DNA from: Oscillatoriales cyanobacterium PMM_0019
GTDB lineage: Bacteria > Cyanobacteriota > Cyanobacteriia > Cyanobacteriales > CASBRB01
DNA: 45,975 nucleotides
Assembly: GCA_949127975.1 (NCBI GenBank)
Contig: CASBRB010000021.1
Location: forward strand, 1 to 45,975
Reading direction: 5' to 3'
Below the pieces are notes generated by a model. The model was not told the origin of the DNA and made no database searches. It saw only the letters and a list, made by a program, of their open reading frames with translations. The position numbers were made by a program, and so were the translations under genes. Shown piece after piece: positions 33,072 through 41,718 of the stretch (positions are counted from its first letter, which is position 1; every line of letters begins with the position of its first letter).

Positions 33072-33567
33072 TTGTTAAAGAAAGACGGGAATATAATACT
33101 TGGGCGACAAGCAAAATCTAGAGCTACAACAGGAAACTCGAAACTGAAAACCACTAAACATAAATTTGAAATTCAGGGGGATGAAGATATTAGTTTAGAT
33201 AGCGCTCCGGGCGCGTTTGCTCAGGTTGTGACGAATCTACTGATGAACTCTCTCATTCATGCTTATGAGCCCGAAGATGAGGGAAGGATTGTGTTTAACT
33301 TTAAACAAAATGGTGAGCATATCATTTTTGAATATACTGATGATGGTAAATGATGGTAAAGGCATTCCCGCAGAAAACCTTAGCAAAATTTTCGATCCCT
33401 TTTTTACGACAAAACGCGGACAGGGCGGTAGCGGATTGGGCTTAAACATTGTGTATAACCTCGTTACCCAAAAACTTAATGGTATTATCCAAGTTGAAAA
33501 CAGCTTGGGAGTTGGTTCTAAATTTGTTATGAAATTTCCAATTACCCATCATAATGAGGAATTATGA
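33072..33567 (+). pseudogene. Truncated, frameshifted histidine-kinase ATPase domain
   Basis: This is only the HATPase_c part of a histidine kinase. Frame 0 gives FAQVVTNLLMNSLIHAYEPED (N box) and ends DDGK-stop at 33353. The next frame resumes DGKGIPAENLSKIFDPFFTTKRGQGGSGLGL (G1/F/G2 boxes) and ends at 33567. The shift is caused by a 10-bp tandem duplication, TGATGGTAAA at 33341-33350 and again 33351-33360; removing one copy restores the frame. No dimerisation/phospho-acceptor domain is upstream, so the gene was also truncated. It is not functional as a kinase. Confidence 0.88.
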
Positions 33568-33582
33568 TTTTTTTATTAACGA

Positions 33583-33765
33583 CAGGACTTACGCACTGCC
33601 TCTATATATAGCGGTTCGTAGGGGCAATCCCCAAGTGGGTTGCCCCTATATGTGCCAGTATTCGTAGGGGCAATCCCCAAGTGGGTTGCCCCTATATGTG
33701 CCCAGTATTCGTAGGGGCAATCCCCAAGTGGGTTGCCCCTATATGTGCCCAGTGTGCGTAAGTAC
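33583..33765. repeat. Three-copy tandem array of a 46/47-bp R2 unit
   Basis: Copies start at 33615, 33661 and 33708, each reading TTCGTAGGGGCAATCCCC-AAGTGGGTTGCCCCTATATGTGCC-CAGTA. Each can fold on itself through GGGGCAA / TTGCCCC. The leader (ACAGGACTTACGCACTGCC) and trailing GTGCGTAAGT are the same R2 flanks seen elsewhere. There are no unique spacers, so it is not CRISPR. Confidence 0.85.
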
Positions 33766-33785
33766 TGAACTAGCTGGATATGCAG

Positions 33786-33850
33786 GCGCGAGGGCTAAAG
33801 CCCTCACTACGAACCATGACAAGGGCTAAAGCCCTCACTACGAACCATGA
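33786..33850. repeat. Tandem R3-type repeat
   Basis: AGGGCTAAAGCCCTCACTACGAACCATGA occurs twice, at about 33790-33817 and 33824-33849, containing the palindrome GGGCTAAAGCCC. The unit is shared in form with R3 repeats at 22263 and 28130. Confidence 0.7.
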
Positions 33851-33875
33851 TTATGAGTATTTAGGAGAAAAATCA

Positions 33876-34019
33876 ATGTTAGACGTTCTTTATACCTCTG
33901 AATTTAGTCGTCAAGAAGCAGATGCAGAAGAAGAGTTGATTTTTGCTAAAGAAGAATCAGAATGGTCCAGGAATTGCTCCCAAATATTCTTTGTGGTCGA
34001 GTTGACTGTACAGAGATAG
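33876..34019 (+). CDS. Possible short gene, truncated
   Basis: A 47-residue frame beginning MLDVLYTSEFSRQEADAEEELIFAKEESEW, with AGGAGA about 7 bases upstream of the ATG. The acidic helical N-terminus looks gene-like. From 33957 on, however, the same DNA is an antisense transposase remnant, so the C-terminus is probably foreign. I read it as a small gene cut by an insertion; function unknown. Confidence 0.25.
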   Translation: MLDVLYTSEFSRQEADAEEELIFAKEESEWSRNCSQIFFVVELTVQR

Positions 34020-34115
34020 CCCGTAATTATATACTACACGGGCAAACCCAGCATGTTGAGCCATTAGCGTTCGTTCCAAGTTATTAAGTTTCAACTCGCG
34101 CTTAATGGCATACAT
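33957..34115 (-). pseudogene. N-terminal stub of a TnpB/OrfB-type transposase
   Basis: A 52-residue minus-strand frame reads MYAIKRELKLNNLERTLMAQ, then HAGFARVVYNYGLSLYSQLD and HKEYLGAIPGPF-stop. This is the N-terminal helical region of IS200/IS605-family OrfB (TnpB-like) transposases. Nothing of the RuvC core or zinc ribbon is left. It shows that an IS1341/IS605-type element once sat in this decayed interval. Confidence 0.75.
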
Positions 34116-34223
34116 AGGTCAATCTGCTAGGGTGTAGGGTCAAGCATAACATATTTTTTGAGCTAATCCCGATTCCTGCAATGTCCAGTATTGTCAAACA
34201 ATGTCCAGTAAATCGGCTACTAG

Positions 34224-34376
34224 GAGATAACTCTTAGCTATTCCATAGTGACGGAAAAGCACGGCGGCTCATTGCTATGTATCTCAGCATTAGGGCAAGG
34301 AGCAGAGTTTGTGATTCAGATTCCAAAATCCAAAATAGTTTCATGGCAAAACCCTGATTCGCCCACGACAAACTAG
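34224..34376 (+). pseudogene. C-terminal remnant of a second histidine kinase
   Basis: The frame reads LSYSIVTEKHGGSLLCISAL then GQGAEFVIQIPKSK, the closing G2/C-terminal part of a HATPase_c domain (compare SxxIVxxKHGG and GxGxEFxIxIP). The homologous part ends near 34328; the frame then overlaps the 3' end of the DUF2993 gene in antisense. It is distinct from the 33072-33567 fragment, whose own C-terminus is present, so a second kinase gene was lost here. Confidence 0.75.
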
Positions 34377-35051
34377 CTGCCCTGGTTTGAGAGTTAATTC
34401 CTCAATATCCACTTCTGGACCTAAATCTATCTGGTAGCCATCTAAATTAGCAACAGGGGAATTTAGCGACGTTTGAATATCTAGGGGGGCGAGCCGCAGT
34501 TCATGACTGCTTGCCAGTTGAAGACCAGCATGAATAACCACTGGTGTGGTATTATCGGGGTAGACCAATTCCCCAGCCAGAGTGAGCCTATTGGCATCAA
34601 GAGCTACGTCATGCCAGTTAATCGATCGATCTTTTAAAGCTTGGGCTGGGTTAGTGCTGCCGCCGGATTGTAGCAGTGTACCCAGCAAATCAGTTAAAGC
34701 AGTGGATAATAAAGGTGCTTGTAGGGATGCCTTCAAATCAGCTTCGTCCAAGAGCAGTTCACCGGAAACTGGCACTGGTTCGAGGAGGCGCAAAGGCTTG
34801 CCCTTAAGTAACTGACCCAAGTTAATCCGAATGTTTTCTGCCGCTAGCTGAATTTGGCTCAAGTGCAGTCCTTGGTAAACAGCACGGTGAGCCGAGATAG
34901 CAACGCGAGGGACGTAACCTGTGAGAATTTGCCGATCGCCCCCTTCGATGCTAACCTGTAAGTCTTCCACATGGGACACTTGCGATCGCAGCCACACATG
35001 GCAAGCGGGTGATAAAACCGTGCTAATAATCCCAGTTTGCTTAGGTGTCAA
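34341..35051 (-). CDS. DUF2993 (LmeA-like) protein
   Basis: A 236-residue protein of the DUF2993 family, common in cyanobacteria: a single long beta-rich domain with VEDLQVSIEGGDRQILTGYVPRVAISAHRAVYQGLHLSQIQLAAENIRINLGQLLKGKPLRLLEPVPVSGELLLDEADL-type segments. LmeA-type relatives are lipid-binding; the cyanobacterial function is unknown. The start is a TTG at 35051; no ATG nearby preserves the N-terminal domain. It is divergent from the pseudouridine synthase gene, with about 100 bases between. Confidence 0.85.
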   Translation of the reverse strand: MTPKQTGIISTVLSPACHVWLRSQVSHVEDLQVSIEGGDRQILTGYVPRVAISAHRAVYQGLHLSQIQLAAENIRINLGQLLKGKPLRLLEPVPVSGELLLDEADLKASLQAPLLSTALTDLLGTLLQSGGSTNPAQALKDRSINWHDVALDANRLTLAGELVYPDNTTPVVIHAGLQLASSHELRLAPLDIQTSLNSPVANLDGYQIDLGPEVDIEELTLKPGQLVCRGRIRVLP

Positions 35052-35154
35052 TGCCTTTCCGTCTTACTGTAATATTTGTACATAGTCTACGCCGATCGCT
35101 CGGTCGATTAGCTTGACTGTAACTTTAGCTCAAACAAGCACCGCAGTCCAAACC

Positions 35155-35898
35155 ATGATCCAAAGGCTGCAAAAAATTCTGTCCCAATGGGGTATTGCCT
35201 CACGTCGTCAAGCTGAGAAACTGATCTTAGCAGGTCGCGTGTGCGTCAATGGCACAGTTGTTGAGTTGGGGTTTTCGGCCAATCCAGAAATAGACCAAAT
35301 CGAAGTCGATGGCATACCCATCAAACCAAGCGATCGTCCTCAACTGATATATTTGTTACTTAACAAACCCGCTGGTGTAGTTTCCACTTGTTATGACCCC
35401 AAAAGTAGCACTACCGTTCTTGATTTACTGCCTCCCGAACTGCTCCTGGGTAAAGGGCTGCACCCGGTTGGGCGCTTGGATGCCGATTCTACGGGGGCCT
35501 TGCTGCTTACCAATGACGGCTCCCTAACGTTTTTGCTAACGCATCCTCGCCATTGTGTGCCCAAGACTTATCAAGTTTGGGTACAAGGACATCCACCGGA
35601 AGCGGTGCTACAAACTTGGCGACAGGGTGTGGTTATTTTGGATAGAAAAACCTTACCCGCTCAAGTCCGAGTAATCAAGCAGCACGATTCTCAAACCCTT
35701 TTGGAAGTTGTTCTCAGAGAAGGTAGAAATCGGCAGATTCGACGTGTCGCAGAACAGCTAGGCTACCCAGTGGTGGCTCTGCACCGCAAAGCGATTGGTC
35801 CTATCGGCTTAGAAGCACGGGGAAAGGTACTACTACCTGGTAAATACCGTTATCTTGAAGAATTTGAAATTCGTTTTCTCAAAAACCAAGTCAACTGA
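35155..35898 (+). CDS. RNA pseudouridine synthase (RluB/RsuA family)
   Basis: A 247-residue protein: an N-terminal S4 RNA-binding domain (QRLQKILSQWGIASRRQAEKLILAGRVCVNG), then the RsuA/RluB catalytic domain with LHPVGRLDADSTGALLLTNDG, in which the Asp of GRLDxDSTG is the catalytic nucleophile, and LREGRNRQIRRVAEQLGYPV. It makes pseudouridine in rRNA, probably 23S; the exact site is not deducible. The TTG at 35113 adds 14 residues unlike the family, so ATG 35155 is preferred. The RodZ-like gene follows 42 bases later. Confidence 0.93.
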   Translation: MIQRLQKILSQWGIASRRQAEKLILAGRVCVNGTVVELGFSANPEIDQIEVDGIPIKPSDRPQLIYLLLNKPAGVVSTCYDPKSSTTVLDLLPPELLLGKGLHPVGRLDADSTGALLLTNDGSLTFLLTHPRHCVPKTYQVWVQGHPPEAVLQTWRQGVVILDRKTLPAQVRVIKQHDSQTLLEVVLREGRNRQIRRVAEQLGYPVVALHRKAIGPIGLEARGKVLLPGKYRYLEEFEIRFLKNQVN

Positions 35899-35940
35899 AC
35901 ATCATTAAAAGTACCAGCAGACATTAAGGAGCGCCATAAT

Positions 35941-36963
35941 ATGAAGGAGAATCAATTTTACGATCAGTCAGAAATAGCTGACAAGCTGAAAGAATTAGGG
36001 GCCCAACTGCGCCATGTACGTAAAGACCAGTTGATGTCCTTAGAGGAAGTTTCTTCTATGACTCGGATTCAAGTACGCCTGCTCAGGGCAATAGAAGAAG
36101 GCAAAATTGAAATATTACCTGAGCCGATCTACATTCAGGGGTTTATCAAGCGATTTGCTAACGCGCTGGATTTAAATGGGGAGGAGTTTGCCAGTAGATT
36201 ACCCACTTGGCCGACAATGCTCTTTCTCAAGCCTTCCTGGATGCGTTTACCAACAGCTCAACTGCGACCAGTTCATCTTTACTTGTTATATGTGTTTTTA
36301 GTAATTGGCGCAGTCAATTGTCTGTCTTCCTTGCTCAACCAGTCAGCACTCGAAGTAAGTAACGCCCAAATTTACCAGCCCCCTGGCGAACTGGCGCTTA
36401 GTAAAAACGTCAAAGCCACACAAACTAAAACAAAATCGCCCCAAAAATTAAATGCTTTCAAAACCACTAAAGTGACGCAACCCGAAACAAACTTAGATGC
36501 TGCCAAAGCAACTGAGGTGAGCCAGACTACAAGTAAAACAGAAGAAAATTTAGATACTGCCAAACCAACTGAGGTGACGCCGCCTAGTAAAAAAGAAGAA
36601 AATTTAGATGTTTCCAAACCAACTGAGGTAACGCCAGCCAGTACAACCGAAGAAAACTCAGATGCTACCAAAACCACAGAGGTGACGCAATCTAGTAAAA
36701 ACAATCTGCCATTAAAGGTGAGCATTACCGTCAAATCCCCTTCCTGGGTGCGCATCGTGGCGGATGGCAAAACAGAGTTTGAGGGTATTCTGCAAGAGGG
36801 CGATCGGCGTACATGGGAGGCTAAGGAACAGCTAACAATAAGGGCTGGTAACGCAGGTGGTGTCCTCCTCGCTTATAACGAGCAAAAGGCAGAGGAAATG
36901 GGAGCCCCAAGCGAAGTGAAGGAAAAAACCTTTGAGGCAACTCATAAAAAGGATGAAGGATAA
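35941..36963 (+). CDS. RodZ-like HTH membrane protein (DUF4115)
   Basis: A 340-residue protein: an N-terminal Cro/XRE-type helix-turn-helix (residues about 15-85, with MSLEEVSSMTRIQVRLLRAIEEG and PEPIYIQGFIKRFANAL), one membrane span (about 118-137, LYLLYVFLVIGAVNC), a Thr/Lys-rich extracytoplasmic linker with four diverged repeats of EENLDxxKPTEVTPxS, and a C-terminal DUF4115 beta domain (VSITVKSPSWVRIVADGKTEFEG). RodZ links the cell-shape machinery to the membrane. AAGGAG-like GGAGCG lies 8 bases before the ATG. Confidence 0.88.
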   Translation: MKENQFYDQSEIADKLKELGAQLRHVRKDQLMSLEEVSSMTRIQVRLLRAIEEGKIEILPEPIYIQGFIKRFANALDLNGEEFASRLPTWPTMLFLKPSWMRLPTAQLRPVHLYLLYVFLVIGAVNCLSSLLNQSALEVSNAQIYQPPGELALSKNVKATQTKTKSPQKLNAFKTTKVTQPETNLDAAKATEVSQTTSKTEENLDTAKPTEVTPPSKKEENLDVSKPTEVTPASTTEENSDATKTTEVTQSSKNNLPLKVSITVKSPSWVRIVADGKTEFEGILQEGDRRTWEAKEQLTIRAGNAGGVLLAYNEQKAEEMGAPSEVKEKTFEATHKKDEG

Positions 36964-36969
36964 GTGATA

Positions 36970-36986
36970 GGTGATGGGTCATCACC
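36970..36986. terminator. Hairpin after the RodZ-like gene
   Basis: GGTGATG-GGT-CATCACC forms a perfect 7-bp stem seven bases after the stop. There is no T-tract, so its terminating role is uncertain. Confidence 0.4.
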
Positions 36987-37088
36987 CACCACCAGTAGCC
37001 CCCAAAAGCACTATTTATGAGCGCTTAGAGTATAATATTTTTTGAGTTATATCGGTAATTCGATCAAACTCTAAGCTATCAACTAGCT

Positions 37089-38591
37089 TTATTGAGGGGC
37101 ACGACCGTAAGTTTGAGTCATGGTTTTGAGGCGCGAGCTTATTTCCTCAGTCAAAACATCAGCTCGATACCGCCACGCCCAATTGCCCTCAGATGTACTA
37201 GGAAAATTCATCCTAGCTTCAGAGTCTAATCCCAAGAGATCCTGTAGGGGAATAAGCGCTTGGTTTGCCACCGAACTTAGTGCCAACCGGATAATATCCC
37301 AGTGGATGCCATCAGAACTATTACAACCCAAATAATGCATTAGTGACTCTCGTTCCGAGTCTGACAGTTGATTAAACCAGCCTACTGTGGTGTCATTGTC
37401 GTGCGTGCCAGTATAAACCACACAGTTGCGGGGATAATGGAAAGGTAAATAACCATTACCTGCATCCGAACCAAAGCCAAAGTGCAAAATTTTCATCCCT
37501 GGGAACTCAAACCGATCGCGTAACTGCTCTACCTCTGGCGTAATGACTCCCAAATCCTCAGCCATGATGGGTAACGTGCCTAGCTTATCCTTAATATGCT
37601 CAAAAAAAGCTATACCAGGTGCCTCCAGCCACTCTCCATTCAGAGCAGTAGTTTCCCCTTCCTTTACCGCCCAATAAGCTTGGAACCCTCTGAAGTGATC
37701 GATGCGAATGATATCTACAAAATCCAGCATTGCCTCAAAGCGCTGCACCCACCACTTAAAATCATCCTGCTGCAACCGATCCCAATTATATACTGGATTT
37801 CCCCACAACTGACCTGTGGCGCTGAAGTAGTCTGGGGGTACTCCAGCCATCAGTGCTACTTCGCCAGTTTCTTCATCTATGGCAAAAATTTGTGGATTCG
37901 CCCAGACTTCGGCGCTATTGTGAGCCACATATATCGGAATATCGCCAATGATTTGGATGTTGCCCAGTTTGGCATAGCTTTTCAACTCTGACCACTGACG
38001 GAAAAACTCAAATTGTAAGAATTTGTGGTAGAATATCTCCCCACTCAGACGTTGCCGCCACTTTTCTAAGGCTTCCGGTTGGCGTTTGGCAAGTTCCGGT
38101 TCCCAAGTATGCCAACTAGCACCCTCATGGGCATTCCCGATCGCCATAAATAAAGCATAGTCATCAAGCCAGTGAGCCGTACTCTCGCAAAAACCTGCAA
38201 ATGCCTTTTGCTGTAGGGGCGTTGCCTTGCTTTTAAAGTTCTCGCAAGCTCTCTGTAGCAACGGCATCTTGGTTTCAATCACCAGCCCATAATCCACCTT
38301 ATCGGCAGGAAACTGGGGCAAATTGAAAAAGTCGTGCTCGCTTAGCAGCCCATCGTCTTGCAGCTTTTCTGGGCTAATCAGCAGCGGATTTCCCGCCAGG
38401 GCGGAATAAGACATATAAGGGGAATTACCAAAACCAGTTGGTCCGACAGGCAAAATTTGCCAATATTGCTGGGCAGTATCCCGCAAAAAATCAATAAAAC
38501 GATAAGCTTCTATACCTAAATCGCCAATACCAAAGCGACTGGGAAAGGATGTGGGGTGTAGCAAAATGCCACTAGATCTGGGAAAGGGCAT
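37089..38591 (-). CDS. malQ: 4-alpha-glucanotransferase (amylomaltase)
   Basis: A 500-residue GH77 enzyme, typical in length. It starts MPFPRSSGILLHPTSFPSRFGIGDLG. Family motifs are present: WQILPVGPTGFGNSPYMSYSALAGNP, the nucleophile region IIRIDHFRGFQAYW, the acid/base segment IMAEDLGVITPEV, and YTGTHDNDTTVGW. It transfers maltooligosyl units between glucans during glycogen turnover. A TTG at 38597 adds two residues; the ATG at 38591 is preferred. Convergent with the RodZ-like gene. Confidence 0.96.
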   Translation of the reverse strand: MPFPRSSGILLHPTSFPSRFGIGDLGIEAYRFIDFLRDTAQQYWQILPVGPTGFGNSPYMSYSALAGNPLLISPEKLQDDGLLSEHDFFNLPQFPADKVDYGLVIETKMPLLQRACENFKSKATPLQQKAFAGFCESTAHWLDDYALFMAIGNAHEGASWHTWEPELAKRQPEALEKWRQRLSGEIFYHKFLQFEFFRQWSELKSYAKLGNIQIIGDIPIYVAHNSAEVWANPQIFAIDEETGEVALMAGVPPDYFSATGQLWGNPVYNWDRLQQDDFKWWVQRFEAMLDFVDIIRIDHFRGFQAYWAVKEGETTALNGEWLEAPGIAFFEHIKDKLGTLPIMAEDLGVITPEVEQLRDRFEFPGMKILHFGFGSDAGNGYLPFHYPRNCVVYTGTHDNDTTVGWFNQLSDSERESLMHYLGCNSSDGIHWDIIRLALSSVANQALIPLQDLLGLDSEARMNFPSTSEGNWAWRYRADVLTEEISSRLKTMTQTYGRAPQ

Positions 38592-38763
38592 GATCAACCT
38601 AAACTAAATTAATCACAAAGTCTAAATGATATAACTCTATCATGTACGAAAAAAATCTAACTACTTCTCATCTAGACTATAGATATAAATTCTCAGATAA
38701 CTAAATTAGGTGCTGGCTTCGATTTATGCTTAAAGACGGAGTGTATGTAAATAAGATCCGCTA

Positions 38764-39192
38764 GTGGCTTACCGAAATCCTGTACCTACGGTAGATATCA
38801 TCATCGAATTGGTCGATCGACCAATTCGACCAATTATACTGATTGAACGCGAAAATCCACCCCACGGCTGGGCGATACCTGGTGGCTTTGTCGATTATGG
38901 CGAAGCGGTAGAGGTGGCAGCAGTGAGGGAAGCCCAGGAAGAAACGGGCGTGCAAGTTGACTTAATCGAACAATTCCATGTATATTCTGACCCCAACCGC
39001 GATTCCCGTAAGCACACCATCAGCGTAGTCTTTATCGCCACAGCGACGGGAGAACCCCAAGCTGGGGATGATGCCAAGGGGATAGGGATCTTTGAATCAT
39101 GGCGTATTCCCACCAATCTCTGTTTCGATCATGATAAAATTTTGCGAGATTATTGGCGTTATCGGCATTATGGGATACGACCTAGGGTCTAG
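38764..39192 (+). CDS. Nudix hydrolase
   Basis: A 142-residue protein with a complete Nudix box, [26 protein letters not shown] (GX5EX7REUXEEXGU), at about residues 41-66. [14 protein letters not shown] precedes it. The [15 protein letters not shown] tail is typical of cyanobacterial members, which are often ADP-ribose or NDP-sugar pyrophosphatases; the substrate is not certain. The start is a GTG. The first codons contain a 20-bp perfect palindrome, AATTGGTCGATCGACCAATT, at 38807-38826. Confidence 0.93.
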   Translation: MAYRNPVPTVDIIIELVDRPIRPIILIERENPPHGWAIPGGFVDYGEAVEVAAVREAQEETGVQVDLIEQFHVYSDPNRDSRKHTISVVFIATATGEPQAGDDAKGIGIFESWRIPTNLCFDHDKILRDYWRYRHYGIRPRV

Positions 39193-39281
39193 TTAGGCAG
39201 AGGTTTACGCCAAGTTTGCTCCCATCAAATCTGTCTCTGCGTTCATTTGCGTTCGTACAAGTCGAAATATTGAGGTTGATA

Positions 39282-40526
39282 ATGGAAGCTGATGAACTTA
39301 TAGAAAAATACGCAAAAGGGGAAAGGAACTTTCAAAAAGCAAAGCTAAGTGGGTTAAACCTGAAAGGTGCAGATCTGAGTGAAATCGACTTATCTGAAGC
39401 CAATTTACAGGGCGCAGACTTAAGTGAGGCAAACCTTACTAAAGCGAAGCTTTACAAAGCAAATCTCTATCAGACATCCCTTAAAGGTGCAAATTTGAGT
39501 TGGGTGCAACTTAATTACATCAATCTGACTTGGGCAGATCTCAGTGATGCTAACCTTAGTGGGGCAAACCTGAATAGCGCTACATTATATGGTGCTAACC
39601 TAGAACGGGCAAATTTAAGTGATGCAGATATAAGCTCTGTAAACCTAACTAAATCTTCTTTGAGTGAAGCCAACTTAACAAGAGCAAACCTGAGTAGTGC
39701 TAATCTGACTCATACCTACTTGGCTGGAGCAAACTTAAGTTGTGCAAATCTAGAAGGCGCAAGTCTCAAACAGGTATATTTTCAAAGAGCTAACCTTCGA
39801 TCAGCTAGACTTTATAAAGTTGATTTGTCAGGCTTAAATTTGGCTAAAATAGATCTGGGTGCAGCATATCTAGGAGAGGCAAACCTCACAAACGCCTGTT
39901 TACAAGGGGCAAATCTAGAGAGAGCTGTTCTGAGCGAGGCAAATTTGATTAAGGCGAACCTTAATGGCGCTAATCTCAAGAAAGCAGACTTGGTTGACGC
40001 TAATATTTATGGAGCCACTTTTGAAAACGCAGATCTCAGTGAGGCCAGAATGCCTGATGGAGAAATTTACCAGCCGAAATTATCTGAGCGAGAAATATGC
40101 CTACAGAAAGTGTCGTTAAAAAAAGGAGAAACAATGACTATAAACGTTATCCACACCGAAGAAGCACCCGCACCAGTGGGACCATATAACCAAGCGATCG
40201 TTGCTAGTGGTAAAATGGTTTTTGTTGCTGGGCAAATTGCGATCGATCCCAGAATCAATGATATTGTCTACCCCGATGATGTAACCAAACAGACAGAACG
40301 GGTTATGGCTAATATCGAGGCGATTCTTGCCGCTGCTGGAGCTACTTTTCAGGATGTAGTCAAAACTACTGTTTTTCTAAAAGATATGAATGATTTTGCC
40401 GCGATGAATACCATCTATGCTAAGTATTTTGATGAAGCAACAGCCCCAGCCCGTGCCTGTGTCGAGGTTGCCCGTCTGCCTAAGGATGTACTGGTAGAAA
40501 TTGACTGTATTGCCGTTATTGGGTAA
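39282..40526 (+). CDS. Pentapeptide-repeat protein fused in frame to RidA
   Basis: A 414-residue continuous frame. Residues about 20-265 are roughly 45 pentapeptide repeats (A-D/N-L-S/x-x), forming a right-handed quadrilateral beta-helix. After a linker ([23 protein letters not shown]) it continues without a stop into a complete RidA/YjgF domain of 130 residues. ATG 39282, with GAGG upstream, is preferred over TTG 39216. The RidA part has its own excellent start (see next entry), so the mRNA may yield both a fusion and free RidA. Pentapeptide-repeat proteins are of unknown function; RidA deaminates reactive imines. Confidence 0.85.
   Translation: MEADELIEKYAKGERNFQKAKLSGLNLKGADLSEIDLSEANLQGADLSEANLTKAKLYKANLYQTSLKGANLSWVQLNYINLTWADLSDANLSGANLNSATLYGANLERANLSDADISSVNLTKSSLSEANLTRANLSSANLTHTYLAGANLSCANLEGASLKQVYFQRANLRSARLYKVDLSGLNLAKIDLGAAYLGEANLTNACLQGANLERAVLSEANLIKANLNGANLKKADLVDANIYGATFENADLSEARMPDGEIYQPKLSEREICLQKVSLKKGETMTINVIHTEEAPAPVGPYNQAIVASGKMVFVAGQIAIDPRINDIVYPDDVTKQTERVMANIEAILAAAGATFQDVVKTTVFLKDMNDFAAMNTIYAKYFDEATAPARACVEVARLPKDVLVEIDCIAVIG
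40134..40526 (+). CDS. ridA: RidA/YjgF-type 2-iminobutanoate deaminase (internal start within the fusion)
   Basis: A 130-residue RidA domain: [69 protein letters not shown] and [24 protein letters not shown], including the catalytic-site Arg in [10 protein letters not shown] and Glu in VEIDCIA. It hydrolyses reactive enamine/imine intermediates released by PLP enzymes. GGAG at 40125-40128 is spaced 5 bases from this ATG, a strong ribosome-binding site inside the upstream frame. RidA is normally a stand-alone protein of this size, so independent translation is likely. Confidence 0.85.
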   Translation: MTINVIHTEEAPAPVGPYNQAIVASGKMVFVAGQIAIDPRINDIVYPDDVTKQTERVMANIEAILAAAGATFQDVVKTTVFLKDMNDFAAMNTIYAKYFDEATAPARACVEVARLPKDVLVEIDCIAVIG

Positions 40527-40592
40527 GTAAGTGGGTTGGGTTGAGGCTGCCTGTGGATTTGTTGGGTTTCGCTTCGCTCTACCCAACCTACA
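40527..40592. repeat. GGTTGGGTT/CCCAACCTAC hairpin repeat
   Basis: GTGGGTTGGGTTGAGG is followed by TTGTTGGGTTTCGCTTCG and CTACCCAACCTACAAC, forming a long stem-loop. The element is a common cyanobacterial intergenic type and shares the TTGGGTT core with 4833-4864. Confidence 0.6.
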
Positions 40593-40641
40593 ACTACAAC
40601 TCCTGACTCCTGCTATAGTACCCCTCTGAGCTAAAAAAATT

Positions 40642-41151
40642 ATGGCTGCTAAATTTATTGGTTTATGCTTTATTTTGATGCCAATCCTGCTTTCTTGTTA
40701 CCCAAGTGAATCACATACTAATGTTGCTCTTTCTGCTCATCAACCAGTAAACAGCACTCACCAACACAAGTTTAAAAAAGTTTTAATCACCTTAGAAAGA
40801 ACTGCCTGTTTGGGTCGTTGTCCTATTTACAAATTAACTATTGATGAGACAGGCAAGGTATTGTTTGAAGGAAAAGAGTTTGTCAGCCACATTGGCAAAA
40901 AAGAATTTTTTATTGGCAAAAATAAAGTTAGAGAATTAATCTCTGCATTCGATAAGGCACAGTTCTTCTCTTTAAGGGATAACTATGAAGGAGGTCCAAC
41001 TGATGCACCTTCAGCCATCACGTCCATTACCATAGACGGAAGAACTAAAACTATCAGCCATTACGGTGCCTCCCCGGATGCCCCTAAAGAACTCACCGAA
41101 CTGGAAAACAAAATAGATGCGATAGCCGCTATCCCTAAATTAATCAACTAA
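40642..41151 (+). CDS. DUF6438 lipoprotein
   Basis: A 169-residue protein with a lipoprotein signal (hydrophobic GLCFILMPILLSC, lipobox LLSC with Cys19). The mature domain has the DUF6438 pattern ITLERTACLGRCPIYKLTIDETGKVLFEGKEFVSHIG with two conserved Cys (CLGRC), and KVRELISAFDKAQFFSLRDNY. Function unknown, membrane-anchored. Its stop overlaps that of the convergent ferredoxin-like gene. Confidence 0.85.
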   Translation: MAAKFIGLCFILMPILLSCYPSESHTNVALSAHQPVNSTHQHKFKKVLITLERTACLGRCPIYKLTIDETGKVLFEGKEFVSHIGKKEFFIGKNKVRELISAFDKAQFFSLRDNYEGGPTDAPSAITSITIDGRTKTISHYGASPDAPKELTELENKIDAIAAIPKLIN

Positions 41152-41702
41152 ACCAGTGTCTTTATCTTTTCCCTGGGAAAATGTTTTTCCATCAGTGCCG
41201 GAATATCTTGAGCGTCAATCTGGCAGTAGCGGGTTTTGTTCGGCATGACGATGTTGGGACCAGCTTTGCAGTTTTTCATACAGCCAGTTCCTTTGATGGT
41301 AACTTGGTTTTCTAAGCCGCGATCGCATAAACTTTCTTCTATTGCCTGACAGACTGCTCTGCCCCCCCGCTTCATGCAATCCGACTTTTGGCATACCAAA
41401 ATACTCGCCTTGGTTTTTGCAGGTTTTACCGTCTCTGTTTGCTTAGGAGCAAGGGGCGTAATCCGATAGGCTTTAAGTTTGATTTCGCCGGTTTTCCTGT
41501 CAAGTGTTTTTTCTCCAGCAACAGCAAACCAATCTCCTGGCGTTAAATCCCACCTCAGCAGAGCGCGTAACTCTTTAGATAGTTTGATATATTGTTCGCC
41601 CTCGGCAGTACCCAAGCGCAACCCTTTGAGTTTGTAGCCATCTTTGATGACAAAACCCAGAAACCGTCCCTCGATGCTAAATTCTGAATCCATCCCTCGC
41701 AC
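41148..41702 (-). CDS. Thioredoxin-like [2Fe-2S] ferredoxin-domain protein
   Basis: A 184-residue protein. The N-terminal about 80 residues form a small beta domain (FVIKDGYKLKGLRLGTAEGEQYIKLSKELRALLRWDLTPGDW). The C-terminal thioredoxin-like [2Fe-2S] ferredoxin has SILVCQKSDCMKRGG and IKGTGCMKNCKAGPNIVMP, supplying the Cys ligands. Electron transfer or metal sensing is inferred; the partner is unknown. Convergent with the DUF6438 gene, with overlapping stops (TAA/TAG share bases 41149-41150). The Asr1405/Asl0597 gene is 17 bases away upstream. Confidence 0.85.
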   Translation of the reverse strand: MRGMDSEFSIEGRFLGFVIKDGYKLKGLRLGTAEGEQYIKLSKELRALLRWDLTPGDWFAVAGEKTLDRKTGEIKLKAYRITPLAPKQTETVKPAKTKASILVCQKSDCMKRGGRAVCQAIEESLCDRGLENQVTIKGTGCMKNCKAGPNIVMPNKTRYCQIDAQDIPALMEKHFPREKIKTLV

Positions 41703-41718
41703 CTCTAAGTTAAAAAAG

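Noticed and set aside
33615-33754. Possible CRISPR array
   Set aside because: Three direct repeats are contiguous with no unique spacers and no cas genes; they are an amplified intergenic R2 repeat.
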